A model generated the notes under the pieces. That model saw nothing but the letters and a program-made list of their open reading frames with translations, had not been told where the DNA came from and searched no databases. The position numbers and the translations under genes are program-made. Positions 1-12,284 of a DNA stretch of 64,000 nucleotides are shown here, piece after piece (within the stretch, counting starts at the first letter, position 1; each line of letters begins with the position of its first letter). Source of the stretch: Medicago truncatula (taxonomy: Eukaryota > Streptophyta > Magnoliopsida > Fabales > Fabaceae); the NCBI RefSeq assembly GCF_003473485.1, contig NC_053047.1, positions 3,425,001-3,489,000 of the forward strand. The letters are read 5' to 3'.

Positions 1-3
1 CAG

Positions 4-3000
4 GTTGAGAGAGAGCGCATTTCAGATATTACTCCATTATCCGAACCCACTGCCTGGAATTTCAAGTGAACATATGCTGAAGAAGGTAATTGCTTGGGCT
101 ATGAAATTAGTTTGCAGTCCACGTGTAAGGGAAAGTGATGCCGGTGCTCTAACCTTGCGGCTTATATTTAGAAAGTATGCGATTGATCTAGGTTGGTTGA
201 TTGAAGATCCATTCCATATTTCCTATTTAAGCTCAAAATCTGAATTGGTAAATGGGGTTAATCAGTCTAGTAAATCAAAGAATCCTGTGATACTATATTT
301 GAAATCCATGATTGACTGGCTGGATGTTGTTGTAAGAGGTGGAGAGCAAGATCTTACTAAAGCATGCAAGAACAGTTTTGTCCATGGTGTATTACTTGCT
401 CTACGTTATGCTTTCGAGGAGTTGAACTGGAATTCTGATGTGACATCATCGAGCATATCAGAGATGAGATATTTGCTCGAAAGACTTTTAGACCTTGTGG
501 TGAGGATAACTTCGTTGGCACTATGGGTGGTTTCTGCAGATGCTTGGCATCTTCCCGAAGATATGGATGAGATGGTTGACGACGATAATCTTTTGTTGGA
601 GGTACCAGATCATGAGAATGAGCACACACCTTCATCTGAATATGAGAACAATAATTCAAAGCCTTCCCACGATAACAGAGCATCAGAACAGATTGTCATG
701 GTTGGTTGTTGGCTGGCTATGAAAGAGGTACTTATTTGAAAGAGGTTACATATACTTTTAAAATTTGTGGTATGATTGTATTTGGTGTATGTTTAATTTC
801 AAAATTATGGAGTTTCTATCTCCTCCACTGGTAATTGTCATATAGGACCAGTGTACGCCGTGTTAGCCAGCCTTTAATTATCAAACTTAAAATTATTATT
901 TGAGTATAATCTTCAGTGACAATGAAAAGTTTGGTTATTAAAAAGGCCGTGTCAATTTTTTTCCCAAAATTTAAATTTCATTATTAATATTTATAATTTC
1001 ACTATGTTTTCTTGTTCAGGTGAGCCTTCTTTTGGGGACTATTGTGAGAAAGGTACCATTGCCAAATGCATGTTCGGATTCGTCTGAGCTGGAGGGGGCT
1101 TCTATTGACACTGTGGACTGTTCATCTGATTCTGTGCTTGATTTAGAACAACTAGAAACAATTGGAAATCATTTTTTAGAAGTTCTCTTGAAGATGAAGC
1201 ATAATGGTGCTATTGATAAGACACGTGCTGGGTTCACAGCTCTTTGCAATCGCTTACTTTGCTCAAATGACCCAAGGTAATTTTACAATTGTAACTTGTT
1301 TATTTATATGAAATGCATTTTTCTTTTTTTACAACCCCGGGATTTATATGAAATGCTTTGTAACTTTGCTTATGAAGGAAGTTTTTTATTGTGGAGATTA
1401 TAAGGTTTACTTTAGATAGAGTTGGATGGAGACAGAGGAAAGGAATACTCAATTCTATAATCTATATTTAATGCGGAATAACGTGATGAATTATCAAACA
1501 TAAAGCTATAAGTTTAACCCTTGTTTGATAGTTATCGATCCCTGATAGGGCGTGAAACAGTTAATCCCAAAAATGCTACAGAAGAATATTAAATAGCAGA
1601 ATGTTTTGTAGATTAATTATTTTTACCTAAATGAAAGTTATATGACTATATGGGTATGACCAAATTGTCATATCAGAAATCATTTTTCTGCCACTTAAGT
1701 TGTGTATCTTCTTCTTCAGGCTTCATAGATTGACAGAGTCATGGATGGAACAACTTATGCAAAGAACTGTGGCCAAAGGACAAGTAGTTGATGACTTACT
1801 GAGAAGAAGTGCTGGAATACCAGCTGCATTTACTGCTCTGTTCCTATCAGAGCCAGAAGGTACACCAAAGAAGCTCCTCCCAAGGGCATTAAGGTGGCTT
1901 ATTGATGTGGGAAATGGGTCTATGTTGAATCAGATCGAAAGTGATAGCTCGAAAGACAACCTATGCAAGTCAAATGGTTCGATGAAAGAAAATAATTCAA
2001 CGCAGGAAGCTGAGAGAAATGCGAGAGAGATGTCATCAAAGATCAGAGATGAAGGTGTCATTCCTACAGTGCATGCATTTAATGTTCTAAAAGCTGCATT
2101 CAACGATTCTAACTTGTCTACTGATACGTCTGGTTTTTCCGCTGAGGCTATGATTTTGTCTATTCGCTCTTTCTCGTCTCCTTACTGGGAAATCAGAAAT
2201 AGTGCTTGTCTGGCTTACACTGCTTTGGTTCGTCGCATGATTGGATTTCTTAATGTTCACAAGCGAGAATCAGCACGACGAGCAATATCTGGGCTTGAGT
2301 TTTTTCATAGGTATGATTTTGACTATTGGATTTGATCACTTTTGATCTTAGGTTTTTGATGAATTTGATGTGAGAACATGTTCATATTCTATTCCATGAA
2401 ATTATCTGGTAAAAATGTCGGTGTATTGCTTACGTCATTTAAGTTTTCCTCAAGCTTTTAAGGTCTTATACTGGTTCAATGAAAGGTTTAATTACTCTGT
2501 TGGTGCCTGACCTATTTGGAGATTTTTAAATAGATCCCTGAACTAATTTTTTGTAATTGAGTCTCTGAATTTGTCTGAAATATGTAATTAGATCCCTGAA
2601 TGTTGGGAGGTAGATGTCTTGTGATAATCCACCTATTTGTCCATTAGGTATGAATGTTGAAAGCATAAATGCTATAAAACTATTGTTTTCTGAAGAGGCC
2701 TCATTATGCCAACTATTGTTATGGTCAACTAGGCAGTGTTAATATCTTAATGGAAACTTTGTTATTAGTCAATTAGGCACTCTTGTCAGTTATCAGATAT
2801 GCTTTGAGGAACTTTCCAATTAAATGTGCTGAACATACAACTTAATAAATAAACTCTGTCTGTAGATTTTTTAATACATATATTGAGGAATTATTTCATT
2901 TTCTGTTCTTATTGTATATTACAATTACAATGTCAAATAATGCTTATGCTAGTAATACACTCTTGATATTATTTTCATAAAATCATGAGTTATATGCAGC

Positions 3001-5520
3001 CTATGGACTCTGTCTCAACTTTATATGTACATTCGATAACACTGTCTGTTTATAGTTTGTATCTCCTAGTTAGTGTGATTAGCTTATGTAAACTAAACAC
3101 TTGATAATTTTTTTGTTGTTCCAAGGTATCCATCACTGCATTCATTTCTTTTCAATGAACTGGAAGTTGCAACCGAGTTTCTGGGTCCTACATCCTCAGG
3201 AGATTTAGAATCTATTAGGGGAAATAATCTGCATCCGAGTTTATACCCGATTCTGATTCTTTTATCAAGGCTGAAGCCTTCATCAATTGCTGGGGAAAGA
3301 GGAGATGAACTAGACCCTTTTCTCTTAATGCCATGGATTAGAAGGTGCTCAACCCAAAGTAATTTACGAGTTCGTGTTCTTGCATCTAGAGCTCTAACAA
3401 GTCTTGTATCAAACGAGAAGTTGTCATCAGTCCTTCTTAGTATTGCCTCCGAGCTTCCCTGTGTTGAAAACTCTGACAAATCAGGTTCCCATGGGATTTC
3501 CTACAACCTTATTCATGGAATTCTCCTGCAGTTGAGTTATCTGCTGGAGGTAAATTGTAGTAATCTTGCTGATAACTCGAAGAAAGATCTCATTGGTGAG
3601 TTGATCCAAATTCTTACACAGCGATCATGGATTGGAAGACCTACTCAATGCAGGTGCCCTATCCTCAATGAAACATTCATAAAAGTTCTTGATCAAATGC
3701 TCAATATTGCAAGGACATGCCATGTAACCCAACAATTTTTAACCATTCGCAACCTGCTTTTGGAGTTGTCCACAGAATGCTTAGATTTGGAATCTTACGG
3801 ACAGCCTTATTACGATGCAACCATTGCTGAACTCCGTGAACAAGCAGCCATTTCCTATTTCGGTTGTCTGTTTCAAGCATCTAAAAACGAGGAAGAGTCA
3901 ATCCATTCACCACTGAGACATTCTCTTCCAAGTGCAAAATCATTGCCTAAACATGAAATGGAGGACGCATCCTCTGGTATTTTGCATAGGTTGATTCGCT
4001 GCATGTCAGACTCGTTGTATGAAGTTCGACTTGCAACACTGAAGTGGCTTCTGAAGTTCCTGAAAGCGGCAGAATCTGATGGTAAACTCTGTGATCTTTC
4101 CATTGATCACATTAGTGTTATTCACCTCTGGGCAATAACTAATCTTCATGGAACATTGGTGAAGATTTTGGCATCAGAGAAGAACCACAAATGTAAGTAT
4201 TACATTCTGAGGATCCTTGTAGCTTGGAATTTGCTGCAATTTGAAAAAGCTAGCCACGAGAAGTGCACCGACACAAGTTATGTTGGTGAAATGGACTTTG
4301 ATTCCGTGTCACAATTCTGGAACGACTTAGTTTCCTTGTACAATCAAACAAGACATGCAAAGACCCGAGAAACCCTTGTTTACTGTCTCGGAGTATGTAC
4401 TAAGAGAATTACAATGTTATTTGCAAGTTCTTTTCCATCCAATAAAGGAATGGAGTTTGTGGTTTGTGGCGAAATGAATCAGGATATGTTAAGTTGGTTG
4501 TTTGATTGCATTGTTTATTTCTGTAACATGATTAAACAATGCAGTTCACCATCTGAACAGACAAGTATGCGCCATGCAGCAGCTGGATCCTTGATAGCGT
4601 CTGGTATACTAGGACAGGCCACACTCCTTGGCTCGATTGTTTACAATGATCATATTCCCTCTGCCACATCATCACCTTGTTTTGTGAAAAATGGAAGTTT
4701 GAATTCGTATGCTCATCATGTGCTTAATGAATGGTTCACATGCATCAAGCTTTTGGAAGACGAAGATGACTCGGTTAGATTGAGCCTTTCCTCAGATGTT
4801 CAAAAATATTTTACTTCAGAAAGAACTGGGAGCAACGTTCCTCATGAATTGGTTCCGATCCAAGTAGATAGAGTGATAAGATTCTGTTTTGATCATCTCT
4901 CTTCTATTTTTGGTCACTGGATTGATTACTTCAACTACCTTTGTCAGTGGGTATTACAAGCTGAAAGCAATGTATCGTTCGAAGGAGATCTTGTGAGGAG
5001 AGTTTTCGACAAGGAAATCGACAACCATTATGAAGAGAAGCTGTTGATCAGCCAAATTTGTTGCTCAAATATGGAAAAGCTACCTATTTTGAAGTCATGG
5101 GCCGACAAAGACGAACTAGTGAGATATTTGCATGGATGGAGAAGTAGATTTTCCCGTCAATTGGTGTCGTATGCCGAAAACATTACCGAGAAACAGGAGA
5201 AGATTGATTGGATAGGAGGCGTAGGTAACCACAAAGATACATTTTTACCCGTATACGCAAATTTACTTGGTTTTTATGCTCTTTCAAACTGCATTTTCAT
5301 TGTCTCTGACAATAACGATGCCGAACTTCTATCTGATTTAGTTGTGCTTGGAAGAGCTATTAATCCATTTCTTAGAAACCCTTTGGTTTCTAATCTATAT
5401 AAGCTAGTCCTAAAGTCACACGAGAAAGTAATGACAGATGATGTTGCTAGCAACCTGCTCCTTGAAATGGGAAATCACTCTGTTTGGGATAGCTTCAATC
5501 CTTATTTTCTTCTTGGCTAG
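4..5520 (+). CDS. THADA: THADA/Trm732-like protein, C-terminal part (5' end outside window)
   Basis: Plant homologue of THADA, known in yeast (Trm732) as the partner of the methyltransferase that 2'-O-methylates tRNA position 32; an armadillo/HEAT-type scaffold. I read four exons: 4-727, 1020-1276, 1720-2310 and 3126-5520, all with GT-AG borders and joining in frame, giving the last 1,321 residues and stop TAG at 5518-5520. The window opens on the acceptor 'cag' at 1-3, so the N-terminal part lies to the left. Family marks are the DUF2428 segment (GCWLAMKE running across the first junction into SLLLGTIV, then GAIDKTRAGFTALCNRLL), RRSAGIPAAFTALFLSEPEG, and YWEIRNSACLAYTALVRRMIG. The large last exon is helical and repeat-rich, ending WDSFNPYFLLG. 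The intron at 2311-3125 carries a dispersed-repeat-like stretch near 2500-2620. No frame damage was seen, so the gene looks functional. Confidence 0.93.
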
Positions 5521-5962
5521 GGTTTGTATACTAGTTGTAATTTTACATGAGAAGTGGTATCCAGAAGAAATTTTGTATTAGATTGTTATAATCTAATTTT
5601 TTTCAGGCCATTGATTAAGTTTTGTAGATTATTGTATTGTTACATGTTATTGATCAAAAGTTGTGATTCATGGATTCATTGATGGAAAGATTTTACCCTC
5701 AATGAAACTATGGTTGAAAACCATTTTGAAGAACTGTTACATTTGTATCCCCATGTCGGTTTGCGTGGAGTTTTTTAATTTCATTGTCGATTATTTCGGC
5801 ATTAATGTATATTAGTATTAGTATAGCTACACATGCAACTAGTCAAAATAAAAATATCTCAGTGCGTAAAGCTAAGGAACATCGCAACAAACAACAAAAG
5901 ATAATATCGTCAGCTATTTTTCTCAAAATTTACAAAGTCTCAATCTCCAAACAAAAAATTAA
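5521..5962. other. THADA 3' flank
   Basis: AT-rich sequence after the THADA stop, probably 3' UTR and spacer. A 30-bp part (5602-5631) recurs at 12255-12284 with two mismatches. The short open frame at 5784-5987 has no family resemblance and low-complexity composition. The stretch ends at the 8-bp direct repeat AAAATTAA (5955-5962) that starts the next element. Confidence 0.6.
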
Positions 5963-6775
5963 GAGTTTTTCTAGTAACACCCCATAATGATCTAGTTGCA
6001 CCCCAAAATGGCCAAAATACCCTTATTGTAAAATTAAATCTTCAAAATCAAACCCTTGCCCTCGTAAACCTTTTTTACGTTTTCTTCCTCTTGTCCTCTT
6101 TTCATCTCTACATTGCTTTTATTTCTGAAGAACATGAACTTATTATAACGCTTTCAATGAATCAATTGAAGCATAAATTTTAGTTTTCAAACTTAAGATT
6201 TTTTTTCTTGATTTAATGGATTTGGGTGCAATTCTAGCTTTTCAATTGTTCGGACATAAGAAAAAATACAAAAGCAAAAGTTTGTGAAATAAACAAAATA
6301 AAAGGGAATAGTGTTTTTCAATTGCAAATAAGAGAGATTTAATTAGACGAAGCATGTTTTGGTGCTTGCTTTGATTGATTTTAAAGAAAAACAAAATCAA
6401 CAATGGAAAAATAAATAAGAAAAACTTATATGCTTTGGTGTTTGCATTTGAGAAGGTTTCACACTGATAGTTCGCAATTGCATCCTCCATGATAGTTCAT
6501 ATTGTTGGTTGGTGGAAATCATCATCCATGGTTGTGTGAAGACAGTGTAGATGCAGGCAACAAATGAATCATGTATCAGGTGGTGGATTTTGAGGTTGTT
6601 GTTTTATCACGTGAATTCAGATCACGTATACTTAATTTACCTAACGTGAATTAAAATCATGTATCATTCATAAGAGTGGGAAGGAAATGAGTAAGGATAA
6701 TTTTGTTATTATGAATAAATTTTAATTGAATTTGGGTGTAACTTGATATTTTTGGGGTGTTACTAGAAAGAGTCG
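5963..6775. mobile_element. Non-autonomous DNA transposon, ~813 bp, 8-bp target duplication
   Basis: The ends are imperfect inverted repeats sharing TTTCTAGTAACACCCC and a less exact continuation with 'gt(t/a)(g/a)caccc'. AAAATTAA stands directly outside both ends (5955-5962 and 6776-6783), as expected for an 8-bp target-site duplication of a hAT-like or Mutator-like element. The interior codes for nothing I recognise and contains CACGTG/CACGTGAATT motifs near 6608-6650. The left TIR has a small indel relative to the right one. Superfamily is not decided. Confidence 0.68.
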
Positions 6776-6969
6776 AAAATTAAATTTATTCTTTTAGTTG
6801 ATATAGATTGAGGTTAAAAGTAAACATAGTGTCTTTTAAACTTTAAAGTATTCAATTCACTTTAGAGAGCATCTATTAGCAATATATACTAAGGTCTAAT
6901 TAGAGATCACTTACTTAACCTAAAAAAATGCTAAGGTATATATGCTCTGGGGATCACCTTTTGGTCGGC

Positions 6970-8683
6970 ATAAACAGTTTGGAGAATTGCTGTTTACACA
7001 TTTGATAAGGCTCTGCCACACGAGTATTTTACGTAAATGCCCTTCGGCAGTTAACTGTCGAAGTTTTAGTAAACCAGCGGCAGTTAACTACCGAGGATTT
7101 TCTCGGCAGTTAACTGCCGATGCGAACTGAACATACACAGAAGCAGAAACTCAGTTTTCTGAGTTTATTCAATTTCTCAAAAGTTTTCCAAAATCAACCA
7201 AGTTCTCCAATTTCATTTTTTGAGCAAAATCAAGTGCATCATCTCCATTTAATCACAAGCAAGTATCTTGACTCATTTTTAATCATAATGTTAGTTTGGG
7301 TAGTTTTTTTATTTTTTTATTTTTATTTATTTATAAAAAATGGTAGTTTTCATGTGTTTAGGGTTGATGTAGGAATTGAATTTTTGATGATTGCATGTAG
7401 TTTATAATTGAATGTAGTGGCTTTAATTGATGATTGAATGATGTTAGAGTATAATGTGGTTTTGAATGGTGGCAAAAGATCACATTTTGAGTATGTTTGA
7501 TACTTTGCACACAAAGTGTTTGAGAAAATGCCTCAAGGACAATTTTATTGTTTATTTAGTTAGTTTAGGTTATGGATATGATGTTGATTGTAATTCGAAA
7601 AAGTGTATATTGAATCAGGTTGAATGCATATTGAAAAAGTGTATATTGAATTAGGTTGAATGTATATATTGAATTATGTTTAATTTAGGTTATGTTTAGG
7701 TTGAATGTGTATGATAATGCATTTGATTATTTACGTTTGAATGTGAATGATAGTGTGTATGATAATGTTTAGGTTCAATCAATGTGTTTATTTTGGTCAA
7801 GTGGTTGAATGTGAAAGTGGTTATGTTTAGGTTGAATGTGAAAGTTTAGGTTATGTTTAGGTTTAGTGTTTTTGATAAAGTGGTTGAATGTATAAGTTGA
7901 ATGATGTTAATTTTATTATTTTTTGTGTAGATAAAGCTCGCCTGCCACCTATGACATGGTTAGTGGCGCTGTTGCCTACACTGATGCGCAGTTAGGCTAG
8001 GAGGAGGTCATGAGCATGACCCCTCAGCAGTGGTTTCGTGGTTTCAGGCCATGAGCCATCTTAGGGAGCAGATCACGCCTATCTTGACCAGGAGGCGAGG
8101 CCAGAGGCCGAGGAGGAAGCACCAACAACATCAACAGGACTAGGACCAGGACCAGTAGTAGTAGTTTGTTTTTTAGTTTTGGTATTTTGATGACATTGAT
8201 TTGTATATTTGTACTTTGATGACATTATTTTTAATTTCATGGGATTTTTTACTTTGTTTAATGTACAAAAATGTTGGTTTAATTAAGTTGTGCATTTGCG
8301 CCAATATTTTTTTGTTATTTGAACCGTTATGATGAATTTCAAACGTTTGTGTAATTTGAACCAAATGTCGGTTTGATTTAATTATGGACAATTGTAAAAG
8401 ATATTGTATTTATCTTGTTTATGGCCAAGTTTCAATGTTGTATGAATTGTTTTGCCTTTTGAAATGCTCTGGTGTAATTACAGGTAAAAACTAGCCGAAA
8501 AAAGACTTGTAAATGTTTTAGAATGATGCAGAGCTCATTGCCTGCATAATCAGATTTCCTCAGCAGTTAACTGCAGTCGGATTTTCAAAACTTCGGCCGT
8601 TAATTGCTGAAGAGCAAAAACGTCATTTACTCGTGTGACACAACCTTATGAAATGTGTAAATAGCAATTCTCAACTGTTTGTC
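6970..8683. mobile_element. Large inverted-repeat DNA element, ~1.7 kb, with decayed coding remnant
   Basis: The outer ~100-150 bp at each side are inverted copies: AAACAG(TT)TGGAGAATTGC, then ACACATTT.ATAAGG, then CACACGAGTA at the left match the reverse complement of 8600-8683. Each arm carries near-palindromes built on GGCAGTTAACTGCC; the unit at 7104-7119 is a perfect 16-bp palindrome. The middle (7400-7900) is T/G-rich and repeats 'aggttgaatgtg(t/a)a' many times. At about 7930-8150 a GC-rich stretch reads in one frame like a basic tail (SHLREQITPILTRRRGQRPR) after several stops, suggesting a broken transposase-associated gene. I found no clear target duplication, so the ends are approximate. 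Confidence 0.6.
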
Positions 8684-8718
8684 TAGATAAACAATTTATA
8701 TTGTTGATCATTATAATA

Positions 8719-8906
8719 CTATATAAAACTGACCTTAAAAAATCTTAAAGTCTTCATGTCAATATAGCACTCACTTTGAAACTGACTAAGAAGTGAGTTA
8801 CTTGCAAATTTTCTCTCATTCACACACCTTTTCCTCTCCCCAGTTCTCATTCAGCACCTTTGTCTCATTCACACACCTTTCCTCTCCTCTCCTCTCCTCT
8901 CCTCAA
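8719..8906 (+). promoter_or_regulatory. CUL3 core promoter and CT-rich 5' leader
   Basis: CTATATAAAA (8719-8728) is a good TATA box about 240 bases before the CUL3 start codon. Downstream lies a pyrimidine-rich leader: 'ctcattcacacacctt(t)cctctcc' occurs twice (about 8816 and 8863), and the second copy expands into a CCTCT tandem run ending near 8904. CT-rich leaders are common just after plant transcription starts. The start site itself is not visible. Confidence 0.5.
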
Positions 8907-8968
8907 TACATATTCCTTTGAATCAACTCACCTTCATCGATTCCTTCAATTTACCAGTTTCTTTAACG

Positions 8969-11760
8969 ATGAAGAAGAGGCAGTTTTGCATTGAAAGGTT
9001 TAAGAACCGTGTGGTGGTGGATTCTAACTATGCTGAAAAAACGTGGAAGATTCTTGAAGATGCTATCCACGATATATACAATCATAATGCTTGTGATCCT
9101 ACCTTTGACGAGCTTTCCAGGTTTGTTTGTTCATCATACTCACAAACACCACCTTCAATTTTCTTTAAGTGTTCTTGTTTTAGAATTACATTTCAATTAT
9201 TACGTTAGTTAAGAATGAAGGTTCACTCAGTTGTTTGGTAAGGACTTGACTCATACCCTGCAAGGGCGTGGCCGCGTGGGTTCAACTCCCACGGCAAGAG
9301 CAGGTTCAACTCCTGCAAGGGCACGAGTTCAAATCCCCCCGGTCATTGATCTGTTAGTCCAAAAAAGAAATTATGTTGAGTTTTAGGTTATTTATGCAGG
9401 TGAAACTTACTTTATCGCTTAGGTATTGTATTGTTCTAACACACTTACTTTCCAATGCTTGATCGCTTAGTTAGACTTTACTTACCTTACCGAACTTCAG
9501 ATTATCAGAGCCCATTTCCCCTGGGACTCGGATGGTTAAAAACTTTGAATATTGACATATACCAGTTAAATTGGATTCCTTGAGGTTGTTAAATTGGTTT
9601 ATATTATTATAGTTAGTTTGATTTGGGAAAATGTGTTCTGATTTTGTGAAAAGAAAGATTTTTTTAGTGCCTATATTACTTGCTCTTATCTTGTTTATGA
9701 TCATCATTTGTCCGTTCAGGAATGCATATAATATGGTGCTGCATAGATTTGGGGAGAAACTTTACACTGGACTTGAGAAGACCATGACCTCTCATCTGAA
9801 ACAAATCTCCCAATCAATTGAATCTGCTCAAGGAGAAAGTTTCTTGGAGGAGCTTAACAGGAAGTGGGTAGACCATAACAAAGCATTGGGAAAAATCCGA
9901 GACATACTAATGTACATGGATCGAACTTTCGTACCAAGCAACCACAAAACCCCCGTTCATGAACTTGGTATGAATCTATGGAGAGATGTTGTGATCCATT
10001 CCAACAAAACTAAGACTAGGCTTCGGGATACACTTCTTGACCTCGTCCTTAGAGAAAGGAACGGTGAAGTAATTAGCAGAGGCCTAATGAGGAACTTATT
10101 AAAGATGCTAATGGATTTGGGTTCGTCTGTTTACCAGAAGGACTTTGAAGATCGTTTTCTTGAGGCTTCCGAGATTTTTTATAGTTGTGAGTCTGAGAAA
10201 TTCATTAAATCTTGTGATTGTGAGGATTATCTGAAAAAAGTTGAGAGTTGTTTAAATATAGAAAAGGAGAGAGCATCTCACTACTTGGATTCTAGCAGTG
10301 AGTCAAAGATAATTAGTGTGGTCGAGAAAAAGATGATTGAAAATCATAGGCACACTTTGATTGATATGAATAAATCAGTCTTAGTTAATATGCTCAGGGG
10401 TGACAAGTATGAGGACTTGGAAAGAATGTTTAACATGTTTCGTAGGGTACATTCTGGGCTCACAATTATTAAAGATGTCATGACTTCTTTTATACGGGAT
10501 ACTGGTAAGCAGTTAATTATGGATCCTGAAAGGTTGAAAAATCCTGTGGATTTTGTGCAGTGTCTTTTGGTTTTGAAGGATAAATATGACAAAGTTATCA
10601 CATTGGCGTTTGCTAATGACAAGTCATTTCAGAATGCCTTGAATTCTGCATTTGAATATTTCATCAATTTGAGTGCCCGATCTCCAGAATTCATTTCTTT
10701 GTTTGTGGATGATAAACTTCGTAGAGAGATAAAAGGGGTTGGTGAGGAGGATGTAGAGACTGTACTAGACAAAGTCATGATGCTTTTCCGGTACCTGCAA
10801 GAGAAGGATGTGTTTGAGAAGTATTATAAGCAACACCTAGCAAAAAGGCTTCTTTCGAGGAAGACTGTATCAGAGGAGGCAGAAAGAAGTTTGATTTTTA
10901 AGCTCAAAACAGAATGTGGATATCAATTCACTTCTAAGTTAGAGGGTATGTTTACAGACATGAAGACTTCTTATGATACGATGCAAGGTTTCTTAGCTGA
11001 TCATGGTGCTCAGTTGGGAGATAGCCCTACACTATCTGTCCAGGTGCTTACAACAGGTTCATGGCCAACCCAACCTAGTCCGCAATGTAATCTTCCATCT
11101 GAAATCCGGGGTCTATGTGAGAAGTTTCGTAATTATTATCTCGGCCCTCACAGTGGTAGGAGGTTGACGTGGCAAGCTAATATGGGGAATGCTGATTTGA
11201 AAGCTACATTTGGTAAGGGCCAGAAGCATGAGCTGAATGTTTCTACATACCAGATGTGTGTACTAATGCTTTTCAACAATGCTGATCGGATGACTTGTAA
11301 GGAGATAGAGCAGGCTACAGCAATACCCATGTCAGACTTGAAGAGGTGCCTTCAGTCGTTGGCCTTGGTCAAAGGGAAAAATGTTCTTCGGAAAGAGCTA
11401 ATGAGCAAGGACATATCTGAAGATGATGTGTTCTTTTTCAATGAAAAATTCACTAGCAAGCTCTTCAAGGTAAAAATAGGGACTGTTGTTGCACAAAGGG
11501 AGACCGAACCAGAAAATATAGAAACTCGGCAAAGAGTGGAGGAAGAAAGAAAGCCGCAGATTGAGACAGCAATTGTGAGGGTAATGAAATCTAGGCGGGT
11601 TTTAGAGCATAATAATGTCATCGCCGAGGTCACGAAGCAGCTGCAGGCGCGGTTTTTGCCCAATCCTGTTGTTATTAAAAAACAGATTGAATCCCTCATT
11701 GAGCGCGAGTTTTTAGAGAGGGATAAAGTGGACAGAGAATTGTACCGCTATCTTGCTTGA
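8969..11760 (+). CDS. CUL3: Cullin-3, scaffold of BTB-type CUL3-RING ubiquitin ligases
   Basis: Two exons, 8969-9120 and 9720-11760, joined through a split Arg codon, encode 730 residues, close to the roughly 732 of Arabidopsis CUL3A. I chose ATG 8969 because MKKRQFCIERFKNRVVVD matches the usual CUL3 N terminus; an upstream in-frame ATG at 8918 would add 17 unrelated residues. The N-terminal half contains the cullin repeats that bind BTB adaptors (YMDRTFVPSNHKTPVHELG; LWRDVVI). The cullin homology domain follows (FRYLQEKDVFEKYYKQHLAKRLL; FTDMKTSYD; STYQMCVLMLFNN), then the RBX1/neddylation winged helix with IVRVMKSRR (the expected NEDD8 acceptor is Lys674) and the terminal YRYLA. The protein should act in cytosol and nucleus to ubiquitinate targets chosen by BTB proteins. 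The reading frame is intact. Some segments (residues about 200-300) look more diverged than usual, so a less constrained paralogue is possible. Confidence 0.95.
9215..9375 (+). mobile_element. tRNA-like SINE fragment with repeated T-arm/B-box motifs, in CUL3 intron
   Basis: Inside the CUL3 intron a CACTCAGTTGTTTGGTAAGG stretch resembles a pol III A box. It is followed by three B-box-like units: GTGGGTTCAACTCCCAC, GCAGGTTCAACTCCTGC, and GAGTTCAAATCCCCCC. The first two form perfect T-arm-like hairpins. The tail 'tccaaaaaagaaa' fits a short A-rich SINE end. A complete tRNA cloverleaf is absent, so this is not a tRNA gene. Element limits are approximate. Confidence 0.5.
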
Positions 11761-12284
11761 AACAGTATGCACTTTTATCTCTCTCTGTTTAAACAATTTT
11801 ATCATGGATACTTTGCGACAGTTAAAACAATTCATCATGGATACTTTGTGATTTTGTCTGTCATAAGCTTGAAACAGTATGTGTATTTTGCGCGAGTTGT
11901 TATTTTGTCTGTTATATACTTTGATTGTCTGTCATATACATTCTGATCTGAGTTAATGTATCTGATGTTTGTTAATTTATTTTCTCCATGGAGTTTTCTC
12001 CAACTTTAAAGGAGTATTATCAATTTATGCAGTTTTATCATATGATTTTTACAACGATTTTTAAATGCTAGAAAGTTCCTAGAGGCTAAGGAACTAGTCT
12101 ATTAAATTAAATGCTTGGAAAAAAAGAAATACAAATGACATTTAATGAAGAAAAAATGGAATCTAATTTGAAACATTTCACAATGAAAAAATATGCTCAA
12201 TAATCAATATAGAAAATTTTAGTTTAAATAACTCACATTTATATATTTTTTTTCTTCAGGCCATTGACTATGTTTTGTAGATTA
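11761..12284 (+). other. CUL3 3' UTR and spacer
   Basis: The 3' flank shows imperfect direct repeats: 'gcttgaaacagtatg' at 11757 and 11870, and 'caatt(t/c)atcatggatactttg(c/t)ga' at about 11795 and 11828. Poly-A signals cannot be singled out in the AT-rich background. The final 30 bases (12255-12284) resemble the THADA 3' flank and stop exactly at the Helitron-like terminus that follows. Confidence 0.45.

Noticed and set aside
357..683. Open minus-strand frame inside THADA exon
   Set aside because: Shadow of the coding exon on the other strand; no family pattern.
7466..7654. Short frame within the 6970-8683 element
   Set aside because: Falls in repeated 'ttgaatgtgta' sequence; composition explained by the repeat.
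9215..9375. A true tRNA gene
   Set aside because: T-arm-like hairpins are present but no acceptor stem or anticodon arm can be folded around them.
9631..9719. Hydrophobic N-terminal extension (30 residues) in frame with CUL3 exon 2
   Set aside because: It is intron sequence ending in a good acceptor; exon 1 supplies the conserved CUL3 N terminus in phase.
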